From a virus, in IMG/VR virus record IMGVR_UViG_3300042294_003544, positions 1 to 34,059 of that record: 34,059 bases of DNA. One strand, written 5' to 3'. This document shows, piece after piece, positions 22,519-29,952 of the stretch (positions within the stretch are counted from its first letter, which is position 1; the number at the start of each line of letters is the position of its first letter). The position numbers were made by a program, and so were the translations under genes. Under the pieces are notes generated by a model. The model saw only the letters and a program-made list of their open reading frames with translations. It searched no databases and had not been told where the DNA came from.

Positions 22519-24123
22519 TCAGCGTCTCTCCGCCCTATCTGCCTTAAGCATCCTTGTAATTTCCTCGCGGTTGAGCGCACCCTCTTTGTCGAGTGCCGCT
22601 TGCAGCTCAGCTCTGGCTTTTTTCGTCGCCAGACTGCCCCCGTAATTTGCCCGTACACGCTCGGCAATGTTAGCATGGAGCACCATTGCGTTTCCAAGCT
22701 CCTGCCCCCTTAACTCCCTCTTCGGTGCGGGTTCCTGGCGCCTTTGACCTTCTTTCGCGACTTTCTCTTGAACCAACCTTAAAGCTGTTTTGTTCTTGGA
22801 AGGGTCTCTATCATCCCCGCCCATTTCTTTCGCTAATTTTCTAGCTAGTGCTGCTCGATCTGCTTGACGGTTTTTTCTAGCCATTCGTTTAGCTTTGTTT
22901 TCCATCGCCGCTATCTTGGCGGGAGAAAGGTCCCCGACCATCGTGTCTTTCTTCGCCCCTCCAGGGTTCCGATCGTCCATTGCATCGTTAACACGTCGCA
23001 TCCGTATTTGGGCCAGTCGATTTCTGTTAGCGTACACAACTCGCCCTGCTCGCCCTTCTGCGTTGGATAACCTGCTCCCCAAAGGTGCCTGAAGCGCACC
23101 ACGGTCTCTAAGGTAGTCTTGTGCTTTAGCGCCTATCTGTTCGCCCCTTTTGAACATAGCTTCAGTTCTTCTTGCCATTGCAACTGAGTGTGGTAATGTA
23201 CCCCCCTTGGAAGTTGCCGCTTGAGGTCCCTTTAACCCCTCACCCTGCTTCTCCTTCAACAACTTATTCAGCTGCCCCCTTTGCCTGTCGTTCAACCTCG
23301 GGTCATTCAGAACCTTCCTAAGGTCCTCAGCACCCAGAGCCTTAATCTTCTCAGTAACCCGCATTCCACCCGGCTTCGCCCCCCTCTTCTTCTTGTCCGA
23401 CACCATCTCCTTGCTTGGAGTGGGGTCCGTAGGCTGAGAAATTCGGGCCTTAGGGGGTAATTTCTCAACACCCTTCGGAGTCAGATTTGAGGCTACAAGT
23501 GGTCTCATCCTTCCTGTTTCAGTCCTCCCCCTTTCAAGAGAGTCCCGAATCTTTGCCTTCGTGTCGTTCAGCTTTGTAAAAGCTCTGTTTAGTTTCTCAA
23601 TCTTATCCTGTGTGGTTTTCCTTAAGTCATCAAACTTCGGTGAGTCTGACATGCGCTTCAGCAACCCCTTCTGGCGACTTAGTTTCTCTCCCACTTCTTT
23701 CCATTTCTCGTTAATTACAACCCAGTGCTCGTCGGTTAACCCCGCTTTGACTTTGCCTTTTGCACCCACCGTTTGAGTCCGTCCAGAACTCCCTACAATC
23801 TTCGACCCTTTCGGGAGCATCCTTGCAAGTTGGCCCATTGCGTCGTTTTCTTCCTTGTCTTCCTGAACCCCCTTGCGGCATTGCCCCGCCGTCCCATACA
23901 CTCCCCCGTCCGGTTTTACGCAGCGAGTGTAGTCGTAGTTCTCTATGTATTCTCCGCGAGCCTCACCGGATTTTGCAACAAATTGCTGCTCTCCGCGACT
24001 CCTAGCCCCTTCAGAGAAATCTTGAAGTCCCCCTACACTTGAGATGGCGGACGCTTCGTAACCTGCCTCACGCATCAGCGCGAGAAACTTTTCGGCGGAG
24101 TCAGGGGTGAAGGATCCTTGCAT
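22519..24123 (-). CDS. Tagged basic virion-like protein, 534 aa
   Basis: Starts MQGSFTPDSAEKF. The tag is expanded by about 32 residues, so the core YDYTRCVKPDG has C68 and C82. The second shared module GGMRVTEKIKALGAEDL, then RLNDRQRGQLNKLL, lies at about 248-292. The rest is very Lys/Arg-rich and helical with no catalytic motif (for example NKAKRMARKNRQADRAAL), ending in KADRAERR. Charge and length resemble internal head or DNA-associated virion proteins; role inferred. It has a GGGTAAAAT motif 23 bp upstream and a double terminator downstream. Confidence 0.75.
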   Translation of the reverse strand: MQGSFTPDSAEKFLALMREAGYEASAISSVGGLQDFSEGARSRGEQQFVAKSGEARGEYIENYDYTRCVKPDGGVYGTAGQCRKGVQEDKEENDAMGQLARMLPKGSKIVGSSGRTQTVGAKGKVKAGLTDEHWVVINEKWKEVGEKLSRQKGLLKRMSDSPKFDDLRKTTQDKIEKLNRAFTKLNDTKAKIRDSLERGRTETGRMRPLVASNLTPKGVEKLPPKARISQPTDPTPSKEMVSDKKKRGAKPGGMRVTEKIKALGAEDLRKVLNDPRLNDRQRGQLNKLLKEKQGEGLKGPQAATSKGGTLPHSVAMARRTEAMFKRGEQIGAKAQDYLRDRGALQAPLGSRLSNAEGRAGRVVYANRNRLAQIRMRRVNDAMDDRNPGGAKKDTMVGDLSPAKIAAMENKAKRMARKNRQADRAALARKLAKEMGGDDRDPSKNKTALRLVQEKVAKEGQRRQEPAPKRELRGQELGNAMVLHANIAERVRANYGGSLATKKARAELQAALDKEGALNREEITRMLKADRAERR

Positions 24124-24145
24124 ACGATTTACCGTGTATGCCTTA

Positions 24146-24153
24146 TTTTACCC
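24146..24153 (-). promoter_or_regulatory. GGGTAAAA late promoter motif
   Basis: Minus strand CAGGGTAAAATAAGG, 23 nt before the tagged 534-aa gene; one of the best copies. A weak GC hairpin that could end the upstream gene lies just before it (24170-24190). Confidence 0.6.
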
Positions 24154-24182
24154 TGTTTGCTTCGCAGGCGTAAAGGGGCGGT

Positions 24183-24425
24183 TTACCCCTCACCTTGATT
24201 CCCCCCTCCGCAACCACCCTTAATTTCCTCGGACCGCACCCACTCCTTCAACCCCGCAACGTACTCCCTTAGCAGCTCGGCTTGTTGCAAGTGCCGAATA
24301 CATCCTGAGTCAAGGTACAAGGACATGTGTCGGTCTATTGCATCTAGGCATGTTTTGATAACAGGGTTCCACGGTTCCCTGACTTTCGTGTTGTATGTTC
24401 TTTTCGTCTCGTCAAAGTTTTCCAT
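24183..24425 (-). CDS. Hypothetical helical protein, 80 aa
   Basis: Starts MENFDETKRTYNTKV. It is a helical protein with two His/Cys-bearing helices and a Gly-rich tail (GGCGGGNQGEG). It is the third and last gene after the endolysin, so it could belong to the lysis cassette, but it has no membrane segment. Unknown. Confidence 0.55.
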   Translation of the reverse strand: MENFDETKRTYNTKVREPWNPVIKTCLDAIDRHMSLYLDSGCIRHLQQAELLREYVAGLKEWVRSEEIKGGCGGGNQGEG

Positions 24426-24436
24426 TGTCTCGGGAG

Positions 24437-24604
24437 CTACGTGCTCAGGGTGGGAATCCGCTTTGTGAAGCAGAAAATTTCCAAGGGTGCGACCTTTGGT
24501 TTCGGGCTCCGAACAGTCACAAATAGTCCGTCATTTGCCAGAATTCGTACACAAATAAGGAATGGGAGCGCAAAGAGCCTGGTTATTTCACTGCAACGCA
24601 CCAT
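24437..24604 (-). CDS. Small membrane protein overlapping the endolysin stop, 55 aa
   Basis: ATG overlaps the endolysin stop (TGATG), a coupling arrangement common for lysis genes. Sequence [20 protein letters not shown] has one hydrophobic segment (residues about 9-30) and a basic remainder. It could be a holin-like or spanin-like partner, but one weak segment in 55 residues is thin evidence. It fills an otherwise empty 178-bp gap. Confidence 0.4.
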   Translation of the reverse strand: MVRCSEITRLFALPFLICVRILANDGLFVTVRSPKPKVAPLEIFCFTKRIPTLST

Positions 24605-25332
24605 CAAACAACCTGGAGTGTGCGATTGTAGTACATTTTGCGGTCCTCTAGTCCATTGTAACCGCCGTTAACTCTCCTTGTAACCTGCTCCACAGAGGGG
24701 TTCTTATCACAAAGGGCATTCATTCCGTTGTTAAACCACCAGAATCCCGCTGAGGAGAACGGGTAATTGTCCGCAACGTAGTACACACCTTGAATTACTT
24801 GAGGGTCTTTAATAAAGTTGGCAAAGTCTTGGTAATTCGCTCGCCCTGTCAATTGTATGTAGCCCGCACCCTTGAAACGGGGGCCATCGCCCGGTTGCGT
24901 ATTTCCCAGGTCTCTCCTACCTTCATAGTCCCACCCCGAAGCAAGTTCTTTCTTCCAGCGGCCACCGCCGGACTCATGCGCAGTCTGACTGAGAAAATGG
25001 CGGATTCGGGACGGTGTTGTTATACCGAAGTCCCCGAGGCACTTGTTCAGCTCGGAAACTTCGGAGTCAGTAATTAGGGTAGGGGAGCATTGCCACACGT
25101 AGGCTAGGGTTTCCTTGGAAACATACTGCTTCGGTGAGGGGGCCACAGGTTGAGTTGGCGGAGTGTAGGGAGTGCGGTATTTTCGCACCCACGTTGCTTC
25201 GTCAGTGAGTAGCTCGGGTTGCTTTGCAAAAACTTGCTTAGCAAAGTCAAGGAAAGCAGCTTCTTGGTTAGGGTTGTCGCTTCTGCGGTTGCTAACGAAA
25301 TCGAGAAACTTTTCCGGTGTGAATTGTGGCAT
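24604..25332 (-). CDS. GH19 chitinase-fold endolysin, 242 aa
   Basis: GH19 domains in phages act as lysozyme-like endolysins on peptidoglycan. After an N-terminal 75-residue segment and a Pro-rich linker ([14 protein letters not shown]), residues 80-242 match the family: [12 protein letters not shown] (E120, general acid), [10 protein letters not shown] (E137 candidate second acid), [16 protein letters not shown] and the late [11 protein letters not shown] then VTRRVNGG. No signal peptide or SAR helix, so it needs a holin or other export route. The N-terminal segment may be a wall-binding or structural domain. Confidence 0.88.
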   Translation of the reverse strand: MPQFTPEKFLDFVSNRRSDNPNQEAAFLDFAKQVFAKQPELLTDEATWVRKYRTPYTPPTQPVAPSPKQYVSKETLAYVWQCSPTLITDSEVSELNKCLGDFGITTPSRIRHFLSQTAHESGGGRWKKELASGWDYEGRRDLGNTQPGDGPRFKGAGYIQLTGRANYQDFANFIKDPQVIQGVYYVADNYPFSSAGFWWFNNGMNALCDKNPSVEQVTRRVNGGYNGLEDRKMYYNRTLQVV

Positions 25333-25359
25333 CGTTCTTTGGCTACTTGGCTACTAAGG

Positions 25360-25367
25360 TTTTACCC
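25360..25367 (-). promoter_or_regulatory. GGGTAAAA late promoter motif (endolysin)
   Basis: Minus strand TGGGGTAAAACC, 28 nt before the endolysin start. Confidence 0.55.
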
Positions 25368-25386
25368 CAGGCCCCAAATAGCTGTT

Positions 25387-26445
25387 TCACTGGGACTGTG
25401 CTCTACGGATCCGTTGTGTTGCAATTTCTAGGTACTCGGACTCACGTTCAATACCAATGAAGTCAAAACCCTCTAGTTCACACGCCATACCCGTAGAGCC
25501 TGACCCCATGAATGGATCAAGCACCACGCCGCCGGGTGGGGTGACAAGGCGGCACAGGTAGCGCATCAGTTCTACCGGTTTCACTGTGGGGTGGATGTTA
25601 CCCTCTCCCCTTTCGCGTTTACTCGCTTTGGGACAGTAAAAGAATCGAGCGGCGCTGCCGGTACTGCCTGACGGGAACAACCCCACCACCTCGTCGGTGC
25701 CGTCGTGGATCAGGTTCGCGGGCCAGCGACCATTGTGTGCGACACCCACATAGTCTTCAGGGGAAATGTATTTTGACCATCCAAGCGCGTTTCCAGTGCC
25801 TTTTCGGACTCCGTATGTTTTGATTGTGTCCTCGCCCACCCTGCACCCATCCACATTCAGCGCCCCGGTGCCGTGCTCCAGCACGTTTGCGGCCACGGTG
25901 CCGGCCAGCGGCTTGCGGGCCATGGTGATCGGCTCCAGGGCGGGCTTCAGAGCGGTGCCCCAGCCGGCCCACTGCTGGGCTTCGGGGGTGGCGGGGGCGG
26001 TGATGTCGAACTCCCCATCGGCAAACGCCCCACCGCTTTGCGAGTTCCCATCGGTTTTGTACCCCTTAGGATTTACCGCCCCTCTGCGTTGCCCCACCAC
26101 CTCCCGCTCAGCCCCCGTCGCCTTATCTATCGCCTTGCTCACGTCCAGCGATTTCGGAAAACCTGATCCATATACCCATGCGATCATGTCACGGATCTCA
26201 AAGCCTGCGTCCTCAATCCGAACCGCCATTCGGTGCTGCGTGCGTGTGCCAGCAAAGGCCAGCATGTGCCCGCCAGGTTTCAGCACCCGCAGGCACTCGG
26301 TCCACACCTCAACCGTGGGCACGTTATAGTCCCATTTCTTTCCCATGAATTTTAGGCCGTAGGGCGGATCAGTCACCACTGAATCCACACTACTATCGGG
26401 AATGGTTCGCAGCACGTCAAGGCAGTCGCCAAGTAAGAGAGTCAT
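25387..26445 (-). CDS. DNA (adenine-N6 or cytosine-N4) methyltransferase, 352 aa
   Basis: Uses SAM to methylate the exocyclic amine of A or C. Catalytic motif IV DPPY is at residues 26-29 (TDPPYGLKFMGKKWDY); the SAM-binding motif I is at the far end (VLDPFMGSGSTGMACEL), preceded by HPTVKPVELM. This order is the beta class. The central 200 residues form the target-recognition region. No restriction enzyme gene is adjacent, so a solitary phage methylase for evading host restriction is the likely role. A GGGTAAAA motif lies 50 bp upstream. Confidence 0.9.
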   Translation of the reverse strand: MTLLLGDCLDVLRTIPDSSVDSVVTDPPYGLKFMGKKWDYNVPTVEVWTECLRVLKPGGHMLAFAGTRTQHRMAVRIEDAGFEIRDMIAWVYGSGFPKSLDVSKAIDKATGAEREVVGQRRGAVNPKGYKTDGNSQSGGAFADGEFDITAPATPEAQQWAGWGTALKPALEPITMARKPLAGTVAANVLEHGTGALNVDGCRVGEDTIKTYGVRKGTGNALGWSKYISPEDYVGVAHNGRWPANLIHDGTDEVVGLFPSGSTGSAARFFYCPKASKRERGEGNIHPTVKPVELMRYLCRLVTPPGGVVLDPFMGSGSTGMACELEGFDFIGIERESEYLEIATQRIRRAQSQ

Positions 26446-26494
26446 TCTTTAGTTGAGTATGTGTGATTCGTTTTGAGCCTTTGAGGGGCATACG

Positions 26495-26502
26495 GTTTTA
26501 CC
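26495..26502 (-). promoter_or_regulatory. GGGTAAAA late promoter motif (methyltransferase)
   Basis: Minus strand GAGGGTAAAACCG, 50 nt before the methyltransferase ATG, the longest spacing in the set. A 62-aa frame reading through it (26442-26630) is rejected. Confidence 0.5.
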
Positions 26503-26553
26503 CTCGGCCCCGTAAGAGGAGTCCCTGAGAGCACAAGGAAAGGTTCCCCCGGC

Positions 26554-26718
26554 CTATGTCTCAGTAGTATCCGTCTTGTACCTGTTAATGCCCCTGATGA
26601 AGGAGTCCATGTTGGTTGCTTTCTCGGCATCTTCGATGAACTTGCGCCTATCCTCGAAAAGGACCGGTTGAATAAGAACAGCGAGAATGCGGCTGATTGT
26701 GGGGTCGTTGATGTTCAT
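26554..26718 (-). CDS. Hypothetical small protein, 54 aa
   Basis: Starts MNINDPTISRILAVLIQPVL and ends RYKTDTTET. The ATG overlaps the stop of the tagged ADP-ribosyltransferase-like gene (ATGA), so it is coupled to it. It could be a partner or immunity-like protein of that enzyme, but only position suggests this. Confidence 0.5.
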   Translation of the reverse strand: MNINDPTISRILAVLIQPVLFEDRRKFIEDAEKATNMDSFIRGINRYKTDTTET

Positions 26719-28094
26719 TCGTTTTCGTCGGGGATTTGTGAGTCCATGGCGGCAATGATTGCTCCACGGTTAAGGAGAACCAAATAGTCTTTCCCAAGTG
26801 AGGGGAAAGTGAAGGCGTGGATTCCCACTGCCGCTGCAGCTTCCCCCAAGTCCTTGAAGCGGTACCCGGTCTTATTCTGAGCTTCGTTCAGGGTTATTTC
26901 CCTCCACCCCATGAGCTGTTCCATTCCCTCTTGCGCTGTTTTACCACTGAATTGTACTATATTTGCGTCTTTTCTAAGTGCAAAAGCCGTAACTTTTGAA
27001 GAAAGATTATTCCTATCCCCTGCATACTCTTTTGCTGTCTTAATGGCTTTACGGGTAGACGCTTCGCTCGGGTCGTGGTAGGAAGGTGCTGCGGCGTAGG
27101 ACCCATTGCCGAATATTCCTTTACCAGGGTAGTGACTACCCCCCTCGCTCCCCAACCCCTTAAATTGATCCGCGAATTTCTCGTCCCCAACACCACGATA
27201 GAAGATTAGAGGTGACCCGTCCGAGTTTGTTACAATGTCCTTTCGTTTTCGTAAATCGTCAACCGTTGCAACAAGTTCGGGCTTGGCGTTGAATCCCTGC
27301 TTCTCGTAAAGGGACTTTAAACTTGGCGACCACGGTAATTCTGTTTCACCGGAATCTTTCGGGACTCGTTTAGGAATCGGGGAGCTACTTCCCGGAGTCT
27401 TGTCATACTTAGGGGAATTCTTTAGATCCGCTTCGTACGTCTTCGGGTCTCTGCCTGGCTTCTTCCTTTCCTTCAGCTCTCTTTCCTTCTGATAAATCAA
27501 CAGTCGAAGATTAATCAATCGAGCCTTATTTGCAACCGTGTCCAACTCCGGCGACTTGACCAGGGTTTGCATCATCCTGTAACTTCTTTTTATTTCCGCC
27601 ACTGCTTTGGGGCCTGACCCAACCCAATCGTATTCATCCTGCACCTTAGGGTTGTTTTCTGAGACTGCTTTCCTCAGCTCTTCCCTGCTGGTTTTCCTGT
27701 CTTCCCTAGTCCCCTGCTTCACTAGCTGACCTTCAGGATCTTTCACTCCCCCTTTGCTCTTGAGCAAACCTTCTATAACTGCCCTTTGCTTTGGGGTTAC
27801 GCGAGGGTCCTGGAGAACCTTCTTAAGGTCTTCAGCTCCCAACCCTTTTATTTTTTCGGTAAGCCTCATTCCCCCTGCTTTAGGGCCACGCTTGCCTTTT
27901 ACTTGACTCTCCTCTTTCGCCCCAATTTCTGTACCCTGCTTACACTTTCCTCGGCTACCGTAGATAGTACCGTCCGGCCTTAAACAGCGAGTGAAGTCGT
28001 AGACTTCTCCTTGCGAGAAGTTCAAAGGGTGTGTCTCGGCGACGAGAGCTTCGTACGCTTGGAGGGCTTCAAGAGAAAAAGAACCGTGTGTCAT
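26715..28094 (-). CDS. Tagged ADP-ribosyltransferase-like protein, 459 aa
   Basis: I start at ATG 28094 (MTHGSFSLEALQAY), which aligns with the tag family. Tag core YDFTRCLRPDG has C37 and C51. Second module GGMRLTEKIKGLGAEDL, RVTPKQRAVI spans 69-115. After a basic linker, residues 292-459 resemble ADP-ribosyltransferase folds of toxins and phages: LIFYRGVGDE (R300, NAD-binding Arg), GIFGNGSYAAAP (ST-S-like strand region) and YLVLLNRGAII near the end. The usual catalytic Glu motif is not clearly placed, so activity is uncertain. T4 Alt, a head-packaged ADP-ribosyltransferase, is a functional precedent. A 54-aa gene is coupled downstream. Confidence 0.65.
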   Translation of the reverse strand: MTHGSFSLEALQAYEALVAETHPLNFSQGEVYDFTRCLRPDGTIYGSRGKCKQGTEIGAKEESQVKGKRGPKAGGMRLTEKIKGLGAEDLKKVLQDPRVTPKQRAVIEGLLKSKGGVKDPEGQLVKQGTREDRKTSREELRKAVSENNPKVQDEYDWVGSGPKAVAEIKRSYRMMQTLVKSPELDTVANKARLINLRLLIYQKERELKERKKPGRDPKTYEADLKNSPKYDKTPGSSSPIPKRVPKDSGETELPWSPSLKSLYEKQGFNAKPELVATVDDLRKRKDIVTNSDGSPLIFYRGVGDEKFADQFKGLGSEGGSHYPGKGIFGNGSYAAAPSYHDPSEASTRKAIKTAKEYAGDRNNLSSKVTAFALRKDANIVQFSGKTAQEGMEQLMGWREITLNEAQNKTGYRFKDLGEAAAAVGIHAFTFPSLGKDYLVLLNRGAIIAAMDSQIPDENE

Positions 28095-28111
28095 GCTTAT
28101 AGCTGGTGAGA

Positions 28112-28648
28112 TCATTCGTTGCAAGTAGGCAATGTTGGCTTCCTTTCAGCTTGGCCGCCTTGCCGCCCCATCTCTTGAACTTGCTGCTGAGGCTGCTGGT
28201 CGAACGTTTGACCTTGCTGCTGTGCCGCTTGTTGCGCTTGTTGTGTGGCCTGGCGCTGCTCTGTGCTTCGAGGCTGGGGCCTCGGACGGCAGTTTTCCTC
28301 ATAGCTTGCCGAAAGTTCCTTTCCCTTTTGCCCCAACTCATCAAACATTGCGAGTCCTTTAAGATCGCTACGCGATCTTGGTCCTTGTTGAGGGTTTCCT
28401 TTTGGAATGGAAACAGGGAAGATTGACTCTGAGCTTTGCTCCTTTTGCTTACCCTCACTCCCCTTTTGTTTGCCCGGACGGTTGTCAATGTCCATGCCTT
28501 GTAAACTTTGGGCGTGTGTAGTTTTGTTCTCTCTCGGAAGCTTCTCTGTGGTCTTGCCCGTCAAAAACTGCTGCTCCCACGGAGACTCACCGTACAGCAT
28601 TTCTTGTACAGCAGTTAAAGATTCAGTTGTAAATCCGGGGACGTTCAT
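28112..28648 (-). CDS. Gln-rich protein in the tagged-gene cluster, 178 aa
   Basis: Starts MNVPGFTTESLTAVQEML, resembling only the first 15 residues of the tag (G-F-x-x-x-x-L-x-x-x-x-x-L); the Cys-containing core is absent. The C-terminal 60 residues are low-complexity Gln-rich (QQAQQAAQQQGQTFDQQPQQ). No membrane segment or catalytic motif. It is likely a disordered structural or scaffold-like component, possibly a truncated relative of the tagged proteins. Confidence 0.6.
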   Translation of the reverse strand: MNVPGFTTESLTAVQEMLYGESPWEQQFLTGKTTEKLPRENKTTHAQSLQGMDIDNRPGKQKGSEGKQKEQSSESIFPVSIPKGNPQQGPRSRSDLKGLAMFDELGQKGKELSASYEENCRPRPQPRSTEQRQATQQAQQAAQQQGQTFDQQPQQQVQEMGRQGGQAERKPTLPTCNE

Positions 28649-28733
28649 TCTTACTAGTTCTTTTTCGATTGGATCTGAGTGGAGGTTAGCGTTCCGTGCT
28701 CCAAGGTACTCCCGCTCTTGCGGTGAGTTCTAC

Positions 28734-29300
28734 TCATCGCATTCTTCCACTAACTACTCCACCCTTAATACCCGACTCTACTCTTTTACGGAAAGAGTCT
28801 CTCTTTCTCTCTTCCGGGGTCATAGCCTCACGCTCTTTCGCTTCCTTGGTCCCAGCCTCGCTTCTACCCTCAAGTTTAAGCCTTTCTGCCATAGCCTTCT
28901 TTATGGCTAAGGCGTGGCCCTCTTTCACATCGGTTTCATCGTTGTCTATGGCTTTAATCACCGCCTTATGAATTGCCCCCAAGTGCTTCACTGACTCTGC
29001 CTTTGCGTAAATCTTGTTAAAGGTCTCGTCCGCGTCACTATTCCAGCTTATATTTCGTTTAGCGTCCTCTCTCGCTAGCTCCAGTTGTTCCGGCGTCATT
29101 GGGCCTAACCCACGGCTTTTTGTTATGGCTTCCTCTATTCCCTTGCGGCATTGTCCCGCCGTCCCATATGCGCTACCATCAGGTTTTACACATCGAGTGT
29201 AGTCGTACGATTCTCCCTCAGAGAAGTTCTGGGGGTATCTTTGAGAAACAAGTGCTTCGTAAGCTGAGAGGGCTTCACCGGAAAAGGAACCGTTTGTCAT
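28734..29300 (-). CDS. Tagged small protein, 188 aa
   Basis: Tag MTNGSFSGEALSAYEALV and YDYTRCVKPDGSAYG with C37 and C51. The remaining 130 residues are charged helices (for example KAVIKAIDNDETDVKEGHA, AMAERLKLEGRSEAGTKEA) ending in a basic Gly-Arg tail. It has no catalytic motif. It could be a minimal packaged protein, an adaptor or the remains of a larger one. GGGTAAAAT motif 22 bp upstream. Confidence 0.75.
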   Translation of the reverse strand: MTNGSFSGEALSAYEALVSQRYPQNFSEGESYDYTRCVKPDGSAYGTAGQCRKGIEEAITKSRGLGPMTPEQLELAREDAKRNISWNSDADETFNKIYAKAESVKHLGAIHKAVIKAIDNDETDVKEGHALAIKKAMAERLKLEGRSEAGTKEAKEREAMTPEERKRDSFRKRVESGIKGGVVSGRMR

Positions 29301-29321
29301 GGGGGGTCTGCTTTAAACTTA

Positions 29322-29329
29322 TTTTACCC
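29322..29329 (-). promoter_or_regulatory. GGGTAAAA late promoter motif
   Basis: Minus strand TAGGGTAAAATAAG, 22 nt before the 188-aa tagged gene. Confidence 0.6.
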
Positions 29330-29364
29330 TACTTCCTATCAACAAGGCCAATAGCCGTCCAACC

Positions 29365-29682
29365 TTACCCCTGGCAAGAACCGTCGGGAGGTCCACAAAT
29401 TACAAAGTCCAAAGCACCATCAAGCATAGAAGCAACCTCCTGAGCAACCTCCTCGGAATAACCCATCGACGTTAGCCGCTCCGCATGATCCTTCGACTTT
29501 CCTGCCATTGAAAGTGCTATGGCAATAGCCTGGTCTTGAGACTTAACAACCTTACCTTCTTTCCCTTTCTTTCCACGGCCAGAGTGAAGTGGTTTCGGGT
29601 CGTGATGCTTCCATCGGTGCATCACTTGCCCCACTTCGTCCTTGTGGGCCGACATCGAGTGGTCGTCAGGAAGCTTCGGCAT
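29365..29682 (-). CDS. DUF6496-like small basic protein, 105 aa
   Basis: The pattern H-x-W-K-H...LHSGRGKKGKEGKVV, then KSQDQAIAIALSMAGKS, is like the small conserved family (DUF6496-type) found in phages and bacteria. The following helix is acidic, and the protein ends DFVICGPPDGSCQG, which echoes the D-F-x-x-C-x-x-P-D-G core of the virion tag. Function unknown. GGGTAAAATAT motif 25 bp upstream. Confidence 0.6.
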   Translation of the reverse strand: MPKLPDDHSMSAHKDEVGQVMHRWKHHDPKPLHSGRGKKGKEGKVVKSQDQAIAIALSMAGKSKDHAERLTSMGYSEEVAQEVASMLDGALDFVICGPPDGSCQG

Positions 29683-29706
29683 TTACGTGAAACGGACTTA
29701 CAGATA

Positions 29707-29714
29707 TTTTACCC
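29707..29714 (-). promoter_or_regulatory. GGGTAAAA late promoter motif
   Basis: Minus strand CAGGGTAAAATAT, 25 nt before the DUF6496-like gene. Confidence 0.6.
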
Positions 29715-29778
29715 TGCTTACTCTCTTTGTTATGGGAGGACTTACCCGTATGAACAGAGGGGGATCCCACCCGTGGGG

Positions 29779-29952
29779 TTAGAGGTAAGCCCCACCCAAG
29801 AGCGCATCTTCACTCACGTCCCCCTTCTCTCGCAGCTTCATTGCAGCTTCAAGGTACGGATTTGCGCCGTCTCCTAGCTCGCCGCGTCTTTCCTTGTAAC
29901 GAGACATGAGCGCGATATACTGCGCGTCGTTTTTTCCTGTAGTCCTTTTCAT
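29779..29952 (-). CDS. Hypothetical small protein, 57 aa
   Basis: Starts MKRTTGKNDAQYIALMSRYK and ends ALLGGAYL. The ATG overlaps the kinase-like gene stop (TAATG), so translation is coupled. Short helical protein with a basic first half; a partner of the kinase-like protein is possible from position only. Confidence 0.55.
   Translation of the reverse strand: MKRTTGKNDAQYIALMSRYKERRGELGDGANPYLEAAMKLREKGDVSEDALLGGAYL

Noticed and set aside
26442-26630. 62-aa leftward frame upstream of the methyltransferase
   Set aside because: It runs through the GGGTAAAA promoter motif, and its 5' part overlaps the better small gene at 26554-26718.
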